64,000 bases of DNA from Ignisphaera sp. GTDB taxonomy: Archaea; Thermoproteota; Thermoprotei_A; Sulfolobales; Ignisphaeraceae. Of the stretch, positions 37,119 to 46,835 are shown in pieces. A program made the translations under genes and the position numbers. The stretch is from NCBI GenBank assembly GCA_038831005.1, contig JAWBKZ010000001.1:248001-312000 (forward strand), written 5' to 3'. The notes under the pieces are model-generated. The model was not told the origin of the DNA. It was given only the letters and a program-made list of their open reading frames with translations, and ran no database searches. Each line of letters starts with the position of its first letter. The first letter of the stretch is position 1.

Positions 37119-37323
37119 ACATACATTATCGCAAATAAACTCCATAAACACAGCAACTCTTACATCGATATGCTCTATTACACTATGTATGGTAGAAGCT
37201 AGAGACTCAATATAAACAGTACTTGATCTATATAGCCATACCATAGAGTTACAAAACATCACAATCTAAAGCTCTAGATATACCCAAAGCAAATGAACTG
37301 TCTTAGACAAGCACATCAGTTCC

Positions 37324-38145
37324 TCAAAACCTGTACCTACTAGATAGAGACGCGATAACGAGCACTAAAGTTAGAAGAACTGTGAAACCCACTAGAATAC
37401 CTGGCTCAGATATGGGAATAGGTTTGTCTGTAGAACCAATAAAACCATACTCAATACCTATACTCGATACACCGAGCACTACATAGGTATATGTATTGGA
37501 ATCAACTGTAACTTCAACATAATCATGAACACTAGGTCTCCTTCTAGTTCGGACATAAGTTAATCCACTAAACTCTATATCTCCTTGTAGATTCATTAAA
37601 AAATTTCTCGGTATACAAAGCTCAAGACCAAGAATATTATTGGAATATCTAGTACCGATAGATGTACTAATAGTTCTATCTACATTATTTACATATACCC
37701 TGATACTAACATGCCATGTACCCCACCACCATAGTAAGTACCTAACAGATATCGTGTTGTCATCTAAGCTTATATTAAACCATCCATATCTATATGTTGC
37801 CGGATTTGTGATGTTTGTGTATATATAGATATTTGTCTGATCTATGTAGAGTCTCATAGTATCTATATCATCTGAAGAACCAGTTACATCGTCTCTCCAT
37901 ATTATTTGGCATATTCTTGGATAACCTGTTTGGTTACAACATAACCAGACTGTTCTAGATACTGATGGTGCATAACATCCTCTTCCAGCTGGAGATACCC
38001 ACAACTCTCCAGAATTGTTTACCCAGTTAATCCAATCGTCATCGTTTCCATCTATTCCTAGAGAAACTGATTGCGAATATACTGATGTAGCTAGTAGAGA
38101 AATCAGGACTACTATAAGCGATAGCGTACATGTTTTAGCATACAT
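37324..38145 (-). CDS. Membrane-anchored surface protein with CBM9/DOMON-like domain
   Basis: 273 residues from ATG 38145. A classical signal peptide, TLSLIVVLISLLATSVYS, is followed by a beta-rich extracellular region opening with LGIDGNDDDWINW, the 'IDG-x-x-DDW' entry of CBM9-like and DOMON-type sandwiches, and by the paired cysteine segment GCYAPSV...WLCCNQTGYPRICQII. The C-terminus has a hydrophobic helix, PGILVGFTVLLTLVLVIAS, and an RYRF stop-transfer end. AGGTGTTGTTCATCT lies before the ATG. I chose this start because a longer reading would place 60 hydrophilic residues ahead of the signal peptide. Family and ligand are unknown. Confidence 0.75.
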   Translation of the reverse strand: MYAKTCTLSLIVVLISLLATSVYSQSVSLGIDGNDDDWINWVNNSGELWVSPAGRGCYAPSVSRTVWLCCNQTGYPRICQIIWRDDVTGSSDDIDTMRLYIDQTNIYIYTNITNPATYRYGWFNISLDDNTISVRYLLWWWGTWHVSIRVYVNNVDRTISTSIGTRYSNNILGLELCIPRNFLMNLQGDIEFSGLTYVRTRRRPSVHDYVEVTVDSNTYTYVVLGVSSIGIEYGFIGSTDKPIPISEPGILVGFTVLLTLVLVIASLSSRYRF

Positions 38146-38426
38146 AGATGAACAACACCTACAAAACACTTCCCAATATACGGTATATAAACCATTAGAA
38201 CCATTGTTATTGTGCACTAGATATTGATGAAAGCTATTGAATTGATTTGAACATAAGTAACAGTAAAACACACTACAAATATACTTCATCAACAACACGG
38301 CTAGAGAATCCAGCGAATCTAACACGATAAAAGGTACAGTTAATCTCTAGTAATACATCTATGTAGACTATGTACATAGAAGCTTATTATTCTTCATCGA
38401 TAACCATAAACTATTGTGGTAACACT

Positions 38427-39189
38427 ATGAGAGAAGAGAAGCTACTTGTAGTTGCATCACCATTTCCTATAGCTGGTGGCGGCTTACGTGCATTAAGATC
38501 TGTAAATGAATATTCGAGATATTTCAATGTACATCTATATCTACCATATGGTTCTGGAAGATATCAAAATATCGGTAGATTTCTCGGTAACTTAGTAAGA
38601 TCTGGTATATCTATTGCTGGTTTATCTAGATTGCCTAAGATAGTTAGCCATATAGATAGGGTTCTTAGTGGAAGAGTCTCTAAAGTATTGATTGAACAGA
38701 TGTATACCTTTATCGCTAAATCAAAATTTTTGTGTGGGATAAATATGAATGCGTTATTTCGCTGCATGAGGTTATAGACTCTGTTTATGCTAGCTATACC
38801 TTAAGCAAGTTATTCAATACGTCAGCAATCTGTTTACTACAGTTGCCATCATTCTATGAATCTAAATAGAGATTGAGCAACATAATGAAGCCGCATATTG
38901 TCAATAGTAGTTCAACTCTTATGGAGAAAACATACAATATCATCTAATTTAGTTGAACTACTATCGACAATAGGAACTATCGCGGAATATAATGTAGTTA
39001 ACACCTACATGAAGAAAGTATACAGTCATATTTCTACATAGATACGACGTGATTATGATTGTCGTTAGGTCTATACCATACGAAATGGGTAGCGAATGGA
39101 TCGACAAGATATACGCTTTAGATCCAGGGGTATCGATAGATGATGAAGATCTAGAAATTATAAACAAAATCAGGAGTATGGTTGCTTGA
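38427..39189 (+). pseudogene. Decayed family 4-type glycosyltransferase
   Basis: From ATG 38427 the first 110 codons read well: LLVVASPFPIAGGGLRALRS then FNVHLYLPYGSGRY, the N-terminal strand pattern of GT4-like transferases. Around 38725 the frame shifts; the next frame continues with IFVWDKYECVISLHEVIDSV and SKLFNTSAICLLQLP until a stop. Further fragments recover near 39045-39187 (RSIPYEMGSEWIDKI, ALDPGVSIDDEDLEII). The nucleotide-binding C-terminal motif is absent. At least one frame change and two stops make it non-functional. Confidence 0.65.
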
Positions 39190-39499
39190 TGTGAATTATA
39201 GAATCATCTGCAGCCTGCTTCTGTATATGTCTTCACGAAATTCTCTACAATATTAATATCTAATTTATTTGATTATGAGGATATAGATATGTATGTAATA
39301 GAGATAGAGTCTAGTGTTTAACTTATTCTGTTGTATAGTGTAGATTTAACTGAATTTAGTATTATGATAGAGTTTGTAAATCCTTTGATCTTGATGACTA
39401 GAGTGGTATTTTCGTGTTGATCATAGGGATTACTGAAGATTTCGGGATACAGTTGGAGGTGGTCTTGATGAACATTGTTTGGTGATTAAAGTTTTTGAA
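39190..39499. other. Convergent intergenic region, no gene seen
   Basis: About 310 bases between the glycosyltransferase relic and the stop of the FAD gene. No coding or RNA signal recognised. Confidence 0.45.
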
Positions 39500-41539
39500 C
39501 TATTTTAATCGCCATCCTGATATATCGTTAGCGCATATGGTGCCAGATATTATTGCTGCTTCTATTCCTCCGCCGGGGAATGTTGATGCACCTACTAGGT
39601 ATAGTCCTCTTATTGGTGTTTTGAAGTATGGTCTATGTGTATGTATGGATTGATCGAATGCATATATAGCTCCTTCGGGCATTGATGTGTATCTTTCGAA
39701 TGTTTTAGGTGTAGCAGCATCTATAACAACTATGTGGTTGGATATTCCTGGAATAATTTTCTCGATCTTCTGTAGAATTTCTCTGGTTTTTTCTATCTTT
39801 TTCTCTCTGTATTCTTTTGTTTCTCTATCTGGAAAATCTGTATAGCTAGCCGATGTCATTACAGTTATACTGTTCATACCTCTTGGTGCGAGAAGTGAAT
39901 CGGCATTCGAGTTTATCACTACTTCGTATCCTTCATCTAGATTCTTTATGAGTATGGGGTAGCCTGATAGATCTAGGTCTACACCTATAAAAAGCATGAA
40001 ACATGATGGAAACATCTTTAGGTTCTCTACATAGTCTATGAAATCTTTATCCAGATTCTCTCTACCCACGAGTTCTAGAAACGTTGTTTTAGCATTAACA
40101 TTTGACACAACTATAGAGCTTCTATAGATCCTACCTCTAGCTACAACACCCCTCGCTTCTCTATTCTCAATCACTATTTTGTCTACTCTATGGTTTGTTA
40201 AAACTCTACCACCGTATCTCTCGATAACTTTACTCAAATTCTCTACAAAATTCTGTGCACCTTTCCTAGGGAAATAGCCTCCGTAGAGATAATAGGATAT
40301 ACATGCAGTTAAAGCACTTGCTGCAGAAACGTTATGGGGATCTACACCAAGGTAAGATACTAACGAGTTTATCAATGTCTTCAGATCCTCATCTCTGAAA
40401 TACTCGTCAAGTATCTCTTTAAATGTCTTATTCATCCAGTCATAGAAATGTGGATGATCTTTAGGATAATCTACAAGCTTCTTAACACCGAACACTCTCG
40501 CTATAAGTTGTGGTGGTAGTGGTGCTCCATAGATATGTGTATCGCTGTAGCACTCCATATAGGCTTTCTCAGCATCTTCAAAAAATCTCTCTATATTTTT
40601 CTTCTCTTCTGGAAAAATCTCTACAAGTTTTCTAGGGAATTGATCTAGAGCTTCAACATCTATCGACATACTTTTGTAGATGTATCTCACACTGTTCTTT
40701 ACAAACAGTTCATCTTTATCTAAACCAAGTCTATCGAGAAGAATTTTGGTTGGACCTCTATTCCAAAGCCCACTAATATCAGCAACACCTGTATTGAACA
40801 CAAATTCTCTTCTCTTAAAAGAGGAGCAGTAGCCACCAATCTGGTGATGTTGTTCCAATACAAGAACTCTATAGCCTTTTCTAGCTAGTAGAGCTCCACA
40901 TGCTAGTCCACCAACACCAGCACCAACAACTATAACATCATACTCATCTTTCCTATTGGGCTCAACCCTCCATTCAAATGATTTATATGGATCAACATAT
41001 CTCTTCCTAACAATATGTTCAGGTAGTTTGATTGGGAGAACAATAGATACTGCTATCCCTAAACTAATCAATATGTTTGATGAAATAGTGTTGTAAGGAT
41101 GCTTAAACACGAGGTATAGAGCTGAACTACGCGCAAAAATTAATGTCCATATAAACGTCAATACATTATTAACATATACAAAAACTTTTTCTTTCCAGTA
41201 ACTCTCTGGCCAATCTACTTTAGATACCTTGAACGTATAGGGAGAGCCTATAGCTATAGAGACTATAGTCATTACAGCTAGAGCTAGATATCCTATAAAA
41301 CCACTATAGCTAATAAAGAGATCCATACCAAGTGCATATGTAGCTATAGAAGCTGCACCAAAATACATTACTGTGAATACATCCGAGAAATGGATAGTTC
41401 TTCTCTGAATCAAGGCACAGACGATAGAGATAATGAAAGAGACGGCAATACTGTAGCTGTACCCTAATCCACTTAAACTCCAGTAGATTATCCATGGTAT
41501 GAAGAACACCATTATATCGAGATAACCTGAATAACCCAA
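39500..41539 (-). CDS. Membrane-domain/FAD oxidoreductase fusion (phytoene desaturase-retinol saturase type)
   Basis: 679 residues. The first 190 form about six membrane helices with loops such as RRTIHFSDVFTVMYFG and DWPESYWKEKVFVYVNN, unlike the short N-termini of ordinary desaturases. The remaining 490 residues are a flavoprotein: the dinucleotide fold YDVIVVGAGVGGLACGALLA starts near residue 203 with its distal acid in VLVLEQHHQIGGYCSSF, and the C-terminal FAD motif is PIRGLYLVGASTFPGGGIEAA near 645. The catalytic half resembles carotenoid desaturase/isomerase and retinol saturase proteins, so a polyprenyl or isoprenoid lipid substrate is likely. Start TTG 41539 follows GGTGT. It shares an operon with the 123-residue protein upstream. 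Confidence 0.75.
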   Translation of the reverse strand: MGYSGYLDIMVFFIPWIIYWSLSGLGYSYSIAVSFIISIVCALIQRRTIHFSDVFTVMYFGAASIATYALGMDLFISYSGFIGYLALAVMTIVSIAIGSPYTFKVSKVDWPESYWKEKVFVYVNNVLTFIWTLIFARSSALYLVFKHPYNTISSNILISLGIAVSIVLPIKLPEHIVRKRYVDPYKSFEWRVEPNRKDEYDVIVVGAGVGGLACGALLARKGYRVLVLEQHHQIGGYCSSFKRREFVFNTGVADISGLWNRGPTKILLDRLGLDKDELFVKNSVRYIYKSMSIDVEALDQFPRKLVEIFPEEKKNIERFFEDAEKAYMECYSDTHIYGAPLPPQLIARVFGVKKLVDYPKDHPHFYDWMNKTFKEILDEYFRDEDLKTLINSLVSYLGVDPHNVSAASALTACISYYLYGGYFPRKGAQNFVENLSKVIERYGGRVLTNHRVDKIVIENREARGVVARGRIYRSSIVVSNVNAKTTFLELVGRENLDKDFIDYVENLKMFPSCFMLFIGVDLDLSGYPILIKNLDEGYEVVINSNADSLLAPRGMNSITVMTSASYTDFPDRETKEYREKKIEKTREILQKIEKIIPGISNHIVVIDAATPKTFERYTSMPEGAIYAFDQSIHTHRPYFKTPIRGLYLVGASTFPGGGIEAAIISGTICANDISGWRLK

Positions 41540-41563
41540 GATCCTACACCTTATTGTCTGAAT

Positions 41564-41935
41564 CTAGTTTTTGAACTTTAGTAACTTATCTCTAATCCTC
41601 ATGTACTCAATAAGCTTATCGTCAATGGATAGAGCTCTAAGTAGTTCAGGATCTTCATTTAACGATACAAGATAATCTTCTACACCACTAGCATGAGATA
41701 GCGAGCTTCTTAACCTCTTCTCTAACTTGATCAATCCAGTCTTCTCTAACTCTTTAGCAGCATTAACTACGTCATCATAACTAGGTACCTCATTCTTTAA
41801 CGTAGTATTCATACCCTCTATCTCCATACATATCTCTATCAACCATAGACGTCTATAGAGATAGAGTACCCTGAGAATGTCGCCCATAATCTTTTCTACT
41901 CCTTTTTCTGAATCCAAAATAGCAGTTATATCCAA
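41564..41935 (-). CDS. Conserved-looking hypothetical, possible winged-helix protein
   Basis: 123 residues, mostly helical, not recognised. The order helix (GDILRVLYLYRRLWLIEIC), helix (YDDVVNAAKELEKTGLIKL) and a polar tail (YLVSLNEDPELLRALS) would suit a compact winged-helix or regulatory domain. It ends 24 bases before the FAD fusion gene and starts with TTG behind AGGTAGAT. The shared operon suggests a role linked to that oxidoreductase, either as regulator or accessory factor; this is inference. Confidence 0.55.
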   Translation of the reverse strand: MDITAILDSEKGVEKIMGDILRVLYLYRRLWLIEICMEIEGMNTTLKNEVPSYDDVVNAAKELEKTGLIKLEKRLRSSLSHASGVEDYLVSLNEDPELLRALSIDDKLIEYMRIRDKLLKFKN

Positions 41936-42417
41936 TGATATCTACCTCATACACTATACTTACTTAACACAATTATTATTTGTTCATCATGTGCATGTCC
42001 TCATTATGAGCTACACACTTTATGTAAGACTTTTTTTGTATAGGTCTTTGCCATAATTCAGTATCCATGGAGAGTAGCTAGAGAACACTAATTAGTGAGC
42101 CATGATCAAAACACGTTATGATGAATTCTTTGAACATTAATCAAGATTAGAGAGTATTGTCGTGAAGGTTCTTCTACATTGTATTGGTTAATTAATTTCT
42201 AGAGAATTAAATCGAGGCTATGCTAATGTTAAAACCAGAGAATGATGTAGCTCTAATTGTGTAGAGATGACTTATTTATATATGATGTTCAGTTATTTGT
42301 GGTACTGTGTAGCTTGTTCGTGTGGAGATGATCTAGCTCTAATTATCTCCAGCTAGTTAGGATTAGTTTATGTCGATTCAATAGGTTTATAAGTGTGTGC
42401 TTAACATAGGGCTCTAG
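41936..42417. other. Divergent intergenic region with a short direct repeat and hairpin
   Basis: About 480 bases. A 17-base sequence at 42242-42258 recurs at 42328-42344 with one change. The second copy forms the loop of a hairpin, GGAGAT 42324-42329 with ATCTCC 42345-42350. No gene seen. Confidence 0.45.
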
Positions 42418-42972
42418 ATGAATGTGCTACATTTGTTAGGATTGGCGAAGCTTATGGTGTCTATAGATTCATCTACATTAATTCACTACAGCTTGGTATT
42501 TATAACATCATTTTTACCTATAGCTGAAGTTAGAGGAGGTATTCCGTTAGCATTATATTACTTTTATAACGATTCCTCTAGATTAGTAGGGGGTATAGCT
42601 GTAGCTATTGTAGCTAATCTTCTTATAGCGCCCTTCGTTCTCTATATACTCAGATACATAGATTCATTCATTAGACATTCACGTATTGTTCCAGAAACAG
42701 TTAGAAAGATCTATCTATGGATACTCAAGCATTCTGAGAATAGAGGTAGAAAGATTAAGAGATATGATATACCTGCACTTGCAACTTTTGTTGCTATACC
42801 TTTTCCAGTTACAGGTGCTTGGACTGGCTCATTGATAGCTTTCCTCATAGGTATGGATAGAAAACGTGCATTAATAGCTATAGAGGTAGGAGTATTAATA
42901 GCATCGTTAATAGTGTTATCGATATGTCTGCTAGGTCTAGAGGTACTGAAAAGAATATTCTTTATATCATAG
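42418..42972 (+). CDS. Small multidrug export-type membrane protein (PF06695 family)
   Basis: 184 residues with five to six hydrophobic segments. The hallmark SFLPIAEVRGGIPLALYYF near residue 40 defines the family labelled 'small multi-drug export', and AIPFPVTGAWTGSLIAFLIG near 125 is the matching second motif. The two halves look like inverted repeats, in line with DedA-like folds. Despite the family name, drug export is not well shown; lipid scrambling-type roles are discussed for distant relatives. It is an isolated gene. Confidence 0.8.
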   Translation: MNVLHLLGLAKLMVSIDSSTLIHYSLVFITSFLPIAEVRGGIPLALYYFYNDSSRLVGGIAVAIVANLLIAPFVLYILRYIDSFIRHSRIVPETVRKIYLWILKHSENRGRKIKRYDIPALATFVAIPFPVTGAWTGSLIAFLIGMDRKRALIAIEVGVLIASLIVLSICLLGLEVLKRIFFIS

Positions 42973-43314
42973 AGACTATGGCATAAAAATACTTCTCTAT
43001 TGAGTTGTAGAAAGCTAGATACCTATAATCTAAGACAAGTATATCTTAGACTTTGTAGGAACTTTTGAATCTCTATTCAACGGAATAACACATGTACTAT
43101 AGTTCATACTGAAGGTGTAGAGATTGTTTAAATATGGTTATAGATAGAAAAGCTACATATGGTGATGAGTATTCAGGGTGGTAGTAGTATTTAAGGTTTT
43201 GAGTCTAGACTGATTACAGTATTCTTCTCTATATCTTAGGTTTAGATGCATCTAAATTTATTAACTAGTGTTGATTTGGGTTAACAGTGACGCTACAGGA
43301 TTTGGTGATATTGA
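42973..43314. other. Intergenic upstream of feoB, no feoA
   Basis: I looked here for a FeoA-like small gene and found none. The right end has the GGTGAT site of feoB. No RNA gene or repeat recognised. Confidence 0.5.
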
Positions 43315-45453
43315 GTGTTAAAGCATTGTGGAAAATGTTGTGGAAGAGAGATGTTTGATAGTGAATGCGATATAGTTGTGGCAGTTGTTGGTCAACCTAA
43401 TGTGGGAAAATCTACGTTATTTAATGTTTTGACAGGAGGTATGGAGAGAGTTGGGAATTTTCCTGGTACAACTGTTGAGATGAATGTAGGTAGAAAGAGG
43501 TATAGAGGTAAATCTATATGTTTTGTTGATTTGCCAGGGATATACAGTTTGAAAGCTGTGTCTATTGATGAGAAGATTGCTAGAGACTTTATAGTCTTTG
43601 GTTATTGGGATGTGGTTCTAGTTCTAGTTGATTTGACGAGTGGTGTAGAGGGGCTGTATCTAGCTATACAAATTCTCCAGTTAACTAATAGAGCTGTTAT
43701 TGCTTTAACTAAATGGGATATAGTTGAAAAACATATGTCTATCGATATAGAGAAGATAGGTAGACTTCTTCAAGTGCCTGTAGTACCTATATCAGCATTA
43801 AAGAAGATAGGTATTAAGGAACTTCTTGACAGTATAGTGAATGTTGTAGAGCATGGAAAAGAGATGTTGCAGGGATTGCGTATAGATTATGGTTTGTTTG
43901 AACAATACCTAAATAGTATAACTGTAAGCATTGCATCTGTTCTTAAGGATGCTAGGATCAATTCTAGAGGTTTAGCTATATTGATAGCTATGGGTAATAC
44001 AGATATTTGTGATAAGCTTGGCTTAAGCTCTTTATGTTCTACTCTAACAGATGTAGAGAGATCTATTAGCTTAAGTGCTGTAGAATATTTTGCTAATAGA
44101 ATCTATGAGTATATCAGAGAGAATTTCTCAGACACTATTAACATCACGAGCATTAGATCTCTTGAAGAAGGTACTATCTACAGAGCTATCTATAGAGTCT
44201 TTCAGAATCCTTTCCTAGGTTTTGTATCAACATTCATGATACTCTTTTCAGCAATACTTCTAGCCTTTTCTATAAACACAGGCTTCCCTATAACACTGGT
44301 TTTCGAGTCAATAGGTATGGAGAATATAGCTGAAATATTAGAGACATACACTATCTCTGGAATAATAGCACAGATTTTTGAGTATCTAAAGAACACAGTA
44401 TATGTGAATATATCTCCATTTAATCCAGCTATAGCTAATCTGCTTGCTTATGGTGTTATCGAAGGTGTTGGTGTTGTAGTATCGTTTATACCATTGATAT
44501 TGATAACATTAGTGATTCTGTCTATTATAGAGGATTCTGGGCTAGGGCCACTAATGGCGCTATCTATACATAGTTTCTTCGCTAGATTCGGTTTAAGTGG
44601 TAGAGCTATATATCCTCTATTCATTTCACTTGGATGCAATGTACCCGGCGTTATATCGTCTAGAGCAGCACTAGATAACATTGAAAGACTAGAGATCATT
44701 GCATCATCATCTTTTATACCATGTCAAGCAAGATTAGTGGTTATGATAGCTATAGTTGGTTATCTCTTTCCAGGAAACCCAGTTCTTCAATCACTAACAG
44801 TTATCGGTATATATCTCGGTGGAATCTTTCTATATCTATTCACAGCAAAAGTGTTTAGAAGAGGATTATTTAAGTCATCAACACCTCCAGAACTAGTTCT
44901 AGAGATACCTAGAATAATACGTAAACCGAATGCTAAAGTTGTTTGGTGGAATAGTTGGGTACTAACAAAACACTTTATCGTTAGAGCTGGAACAGTTCTT
45001 ATACTGGTCATCACAATTGTATGGTTCTCAATAAATTACGGTCCTAGAGGATATGTAGAAGATCCAATACATAGTTATGCATTCCATATAGGTAGGTACA
45101 TAGGGAACGCTATAGCACCTCTCTACAATTTAAACGAAGATGCGAGTTGGAAGATAGGATTCACCATATTGACAGGTTTTATAGCTAAAGAAAACCTACT
45201 AGCAACACTAGTTGTTTTAACAGAAGCTGAAGAACATTATATAGCTCTTCAATCACTCAATCTATCGATTCCACAAGGTATAGCATTACTCGTTTTATTC
45301 ATGTACTATATACCATGTGTAGCAACAGTTAGTGCGATATATAGCGAAAGTAAGAGTCTAAAATTCACTGTACTTGTCACAACATATATCGTCATCACAG
45401 CACTAATGTTATCCCTAATAGTATACATGATTGCCAACATCATATTACATTAG
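43315..45453 (+). CDS. feoB: Ferrous iron transporter FeoB
   Basis: 712 residues. The N-terminal GTPase has G1 in VVGQPNVGKSTLFNVL near residue 26, the G2 region GNFPGTTVEMNVG, G3 in FVDLPGIYSLKAV and G4 as TKWD. The membrane part (about 290-710) carries the FeoB Cys motif region GCNVPGVISSRA near 438 and the second CQARLVVM segment, both characteristic of the Fe(II) path. The N-terminal CGKCCG stretch, if translated, could bind metal; ATG 43348 would remove it. GTG 43315 is behind GGTGATATT. No FeoA or FeoC in the window, so iron import relies on FeoB alone or distant partners. Confidence 0.93.
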   Translation: MLKHCGKCCGREMFDSECDIVVAVVGQPNVGKSTLFNVLTGGMERVGNFPGTTVEMNVGRKRYRGKSICFVDLPGIYSLKAVSIDEKIARDFIVFGYWDVVLVLVDLTSGVEGLYLAIQILQLTNRAVIALTKWDIVEKHMSIDIEKIGRLLQVPVVPISALKKIGIKELLDSIVNVVEHGKEMLQGLRIDYGLFEQYLNSITVSIASVLKDARINSRGLAILIAMGNTDICDKLGLSSLCSTLTDVERSISLSAVEYFANRIYEYIRENFSDTINITSIRSLEEGTIYRAIYRVFQNPFLGFVSTFMILFSAILLAFSINTGFPITLVFESIGMENIAEILETYTISGIIAQIFEYLKNTVYVNISPFNPAIANLLAYGVIEGVGVVVSFIPLILITLVILSIIEDSGLGPLMALSIHSFFARFGLSGRAIYPLFISLGCNVPGVISSRAALDNIERLEIIASSSFIPCQARLVVMIAIVGYLFPGNPVLQSLTVIGIYLGGIFLYLFTAKVFRRGLFKSSTPPELVLEIPRIIRKPNAKVVWWNSWVLTKHFIVRAGTVLILVITIVWFSINYGPRGYVEDPIHSYAFHIGRYIGNAIAPLYNLNEDASWKIGFTILTGFIAKENLLATLVVLTEAEEHYIALQSLNLSIPQGIALLVLFMYYIPCVATVSAIYSESKSLKFTVLVTTYIVITALMLSLIVYMIANIILH

Positions 45454-45744
45454 CTCTATTATATCATATACATTATATCGCTTTAGAGAAATCATTGGAG
45501 GAACTGTTATGGAGAACGTGTATACAACTACACTATACAATTATGAAGCGTTTCCAAGACCAAGGTATCTTGAAATACCTCAGTTATTAATAGAGATTAA
45601 ACAGTTATGTTGAAGATAAGGATATACTTGCTCCAGCAGTAGCATTGATTTTTGCCAATAGCTTTGCATTAAAAGAACTTACTCTAGATAGAGTGTTCAA
45701 CTTGAGACATAGACAGTTGTAGAGCATGATTTTATATAGATAGT
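45454..45744 (+). pseudogene. Short unrecognised broken gene after feoB
   Basis: ATG 45510 stands behind a good GGAGGA site and gives 34 codons (TTLYNYEAFPRPRYLEIPQL) to a stop at 45613. A one-base shift near 45603 continues a sensible reading, YVEDKDILAPAVALIF then ALKELTLDRVFNLRH, to a stop at 45718. Together they would make about 70 residues. I do not recognise the family. Confidence 0.4.
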
Positions 45745-46665
45745 ACTTGAGATAAATAATCTGAAACTCTACTATAGATCAGTTAATAGTGTTGTAAGAG
45801 CATTAGAAGAAACTAGCGTTAATCTAGGCGAGAGTAAATCGATAGCACTACCCAAAGAAGAGTGGTTACGGTAAAACAAAATTAGCTAGAACTATAATAA
45901 AGCTCGTACTGATAACTGATGGTAAAATGATTTTCGAAGGTGTTGATATATCTAAGCTGAAGAGAGAAGCAATTAATGATACTGTATCTAAGGTATGTAG
46001 GGGTTGTTCATCTCTATGGAGCAATACTGCTTCACGATTATTAGATCAATTCTTGAAGAACCTATGAAGATACATAAAGTTGCATCAGATGATAGAAGGA
46101 GAATAATAGAGGTAGCGAGAGAGGTAGGATTAACACCTCCAGAAGATTTTCTTAACAAATATCCACATATGTTGAGTTATGGTCAGCTATAAAGAATGAC
46201 AATTGCTAGAGATCTTGATCTACATCTAATCTAAAGCTTATAGTTGCCGATGGACATGCATCAATGCCTGGTGTTTTGATTAGGATAGAGATTCTAACAC
46301 TATTCGTAATCTACAAAAAGGATGGATATGTTGTAGCAAGTATTGTCACAATATACATAACCCATGACTTTGCTATAACAAAAATATTTACCAGATAGTA
46401 TAGCCATAATATCTGCTAATCAAATTGATGAGCTAGATAATTCGAGAGACATCATCACCAATCCACTACATCCATTATACTCACCCCAATAGATGAGTAA
46501 TCCGACTACGATCATCAAAACAGATTCATATTCAAAAGATGTTGCCCAGGAAGCTCCAATCTACTTAGTCAGCCCATTAGCTGGTTGCAGACCAAGCTAT
46601 ACACATACTCTAGATATATGTAGAATTTATACATGGTCTCTCTACATGTATCCCTTAAGAAGATG
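45745..46665 (+). pseudogene. Decayed OppF/DppF-type peptide ABC transporter ATPase
   Basis: Fragments in changing frames follow the whole length of an oligopeptide ABC ATPase: EINNLKLYYRSVNSVVRALE; a ruined Walker A ending YGKTKLARTIIK; GKMIFEGVDISKLKREAI; then IIRSILEEPMKIHKVAS and LTPPEDFLNKYPHMLSYGQ, where the LSGGQ signature has become LSYGQ; a D-loop/Walker B remnant; DSIAIISANQIDELDNSRD; and the Cys-rich tail SPLAGCRPSYTHTLDICR. Multiple stops and shifts rule out function. No permease or binding-protein gene is adjacent. Confidence 0.8.
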
Positions 46666-46835
46666 AAAAGGTCTAGAACATTATCAGATACTGTTTGATC
46701 TATTCCAGAGAGTCTACATATCGATTGTTATTTACTATCTGTCTTTCTCAGTATTTATTTAGTTTGAATTGAGTTTTATGAAAGCTTTTATTTTCAAGTG
46801 CTTGCAGTAGCTTTTGAACTATTTAGGTGATATAT

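Noticed and set aside
42973-43314. A possible feoA ahead of feoB
   Set aside because: No SH3-like FeoA pattern or continuous frame of suitable length exists here.
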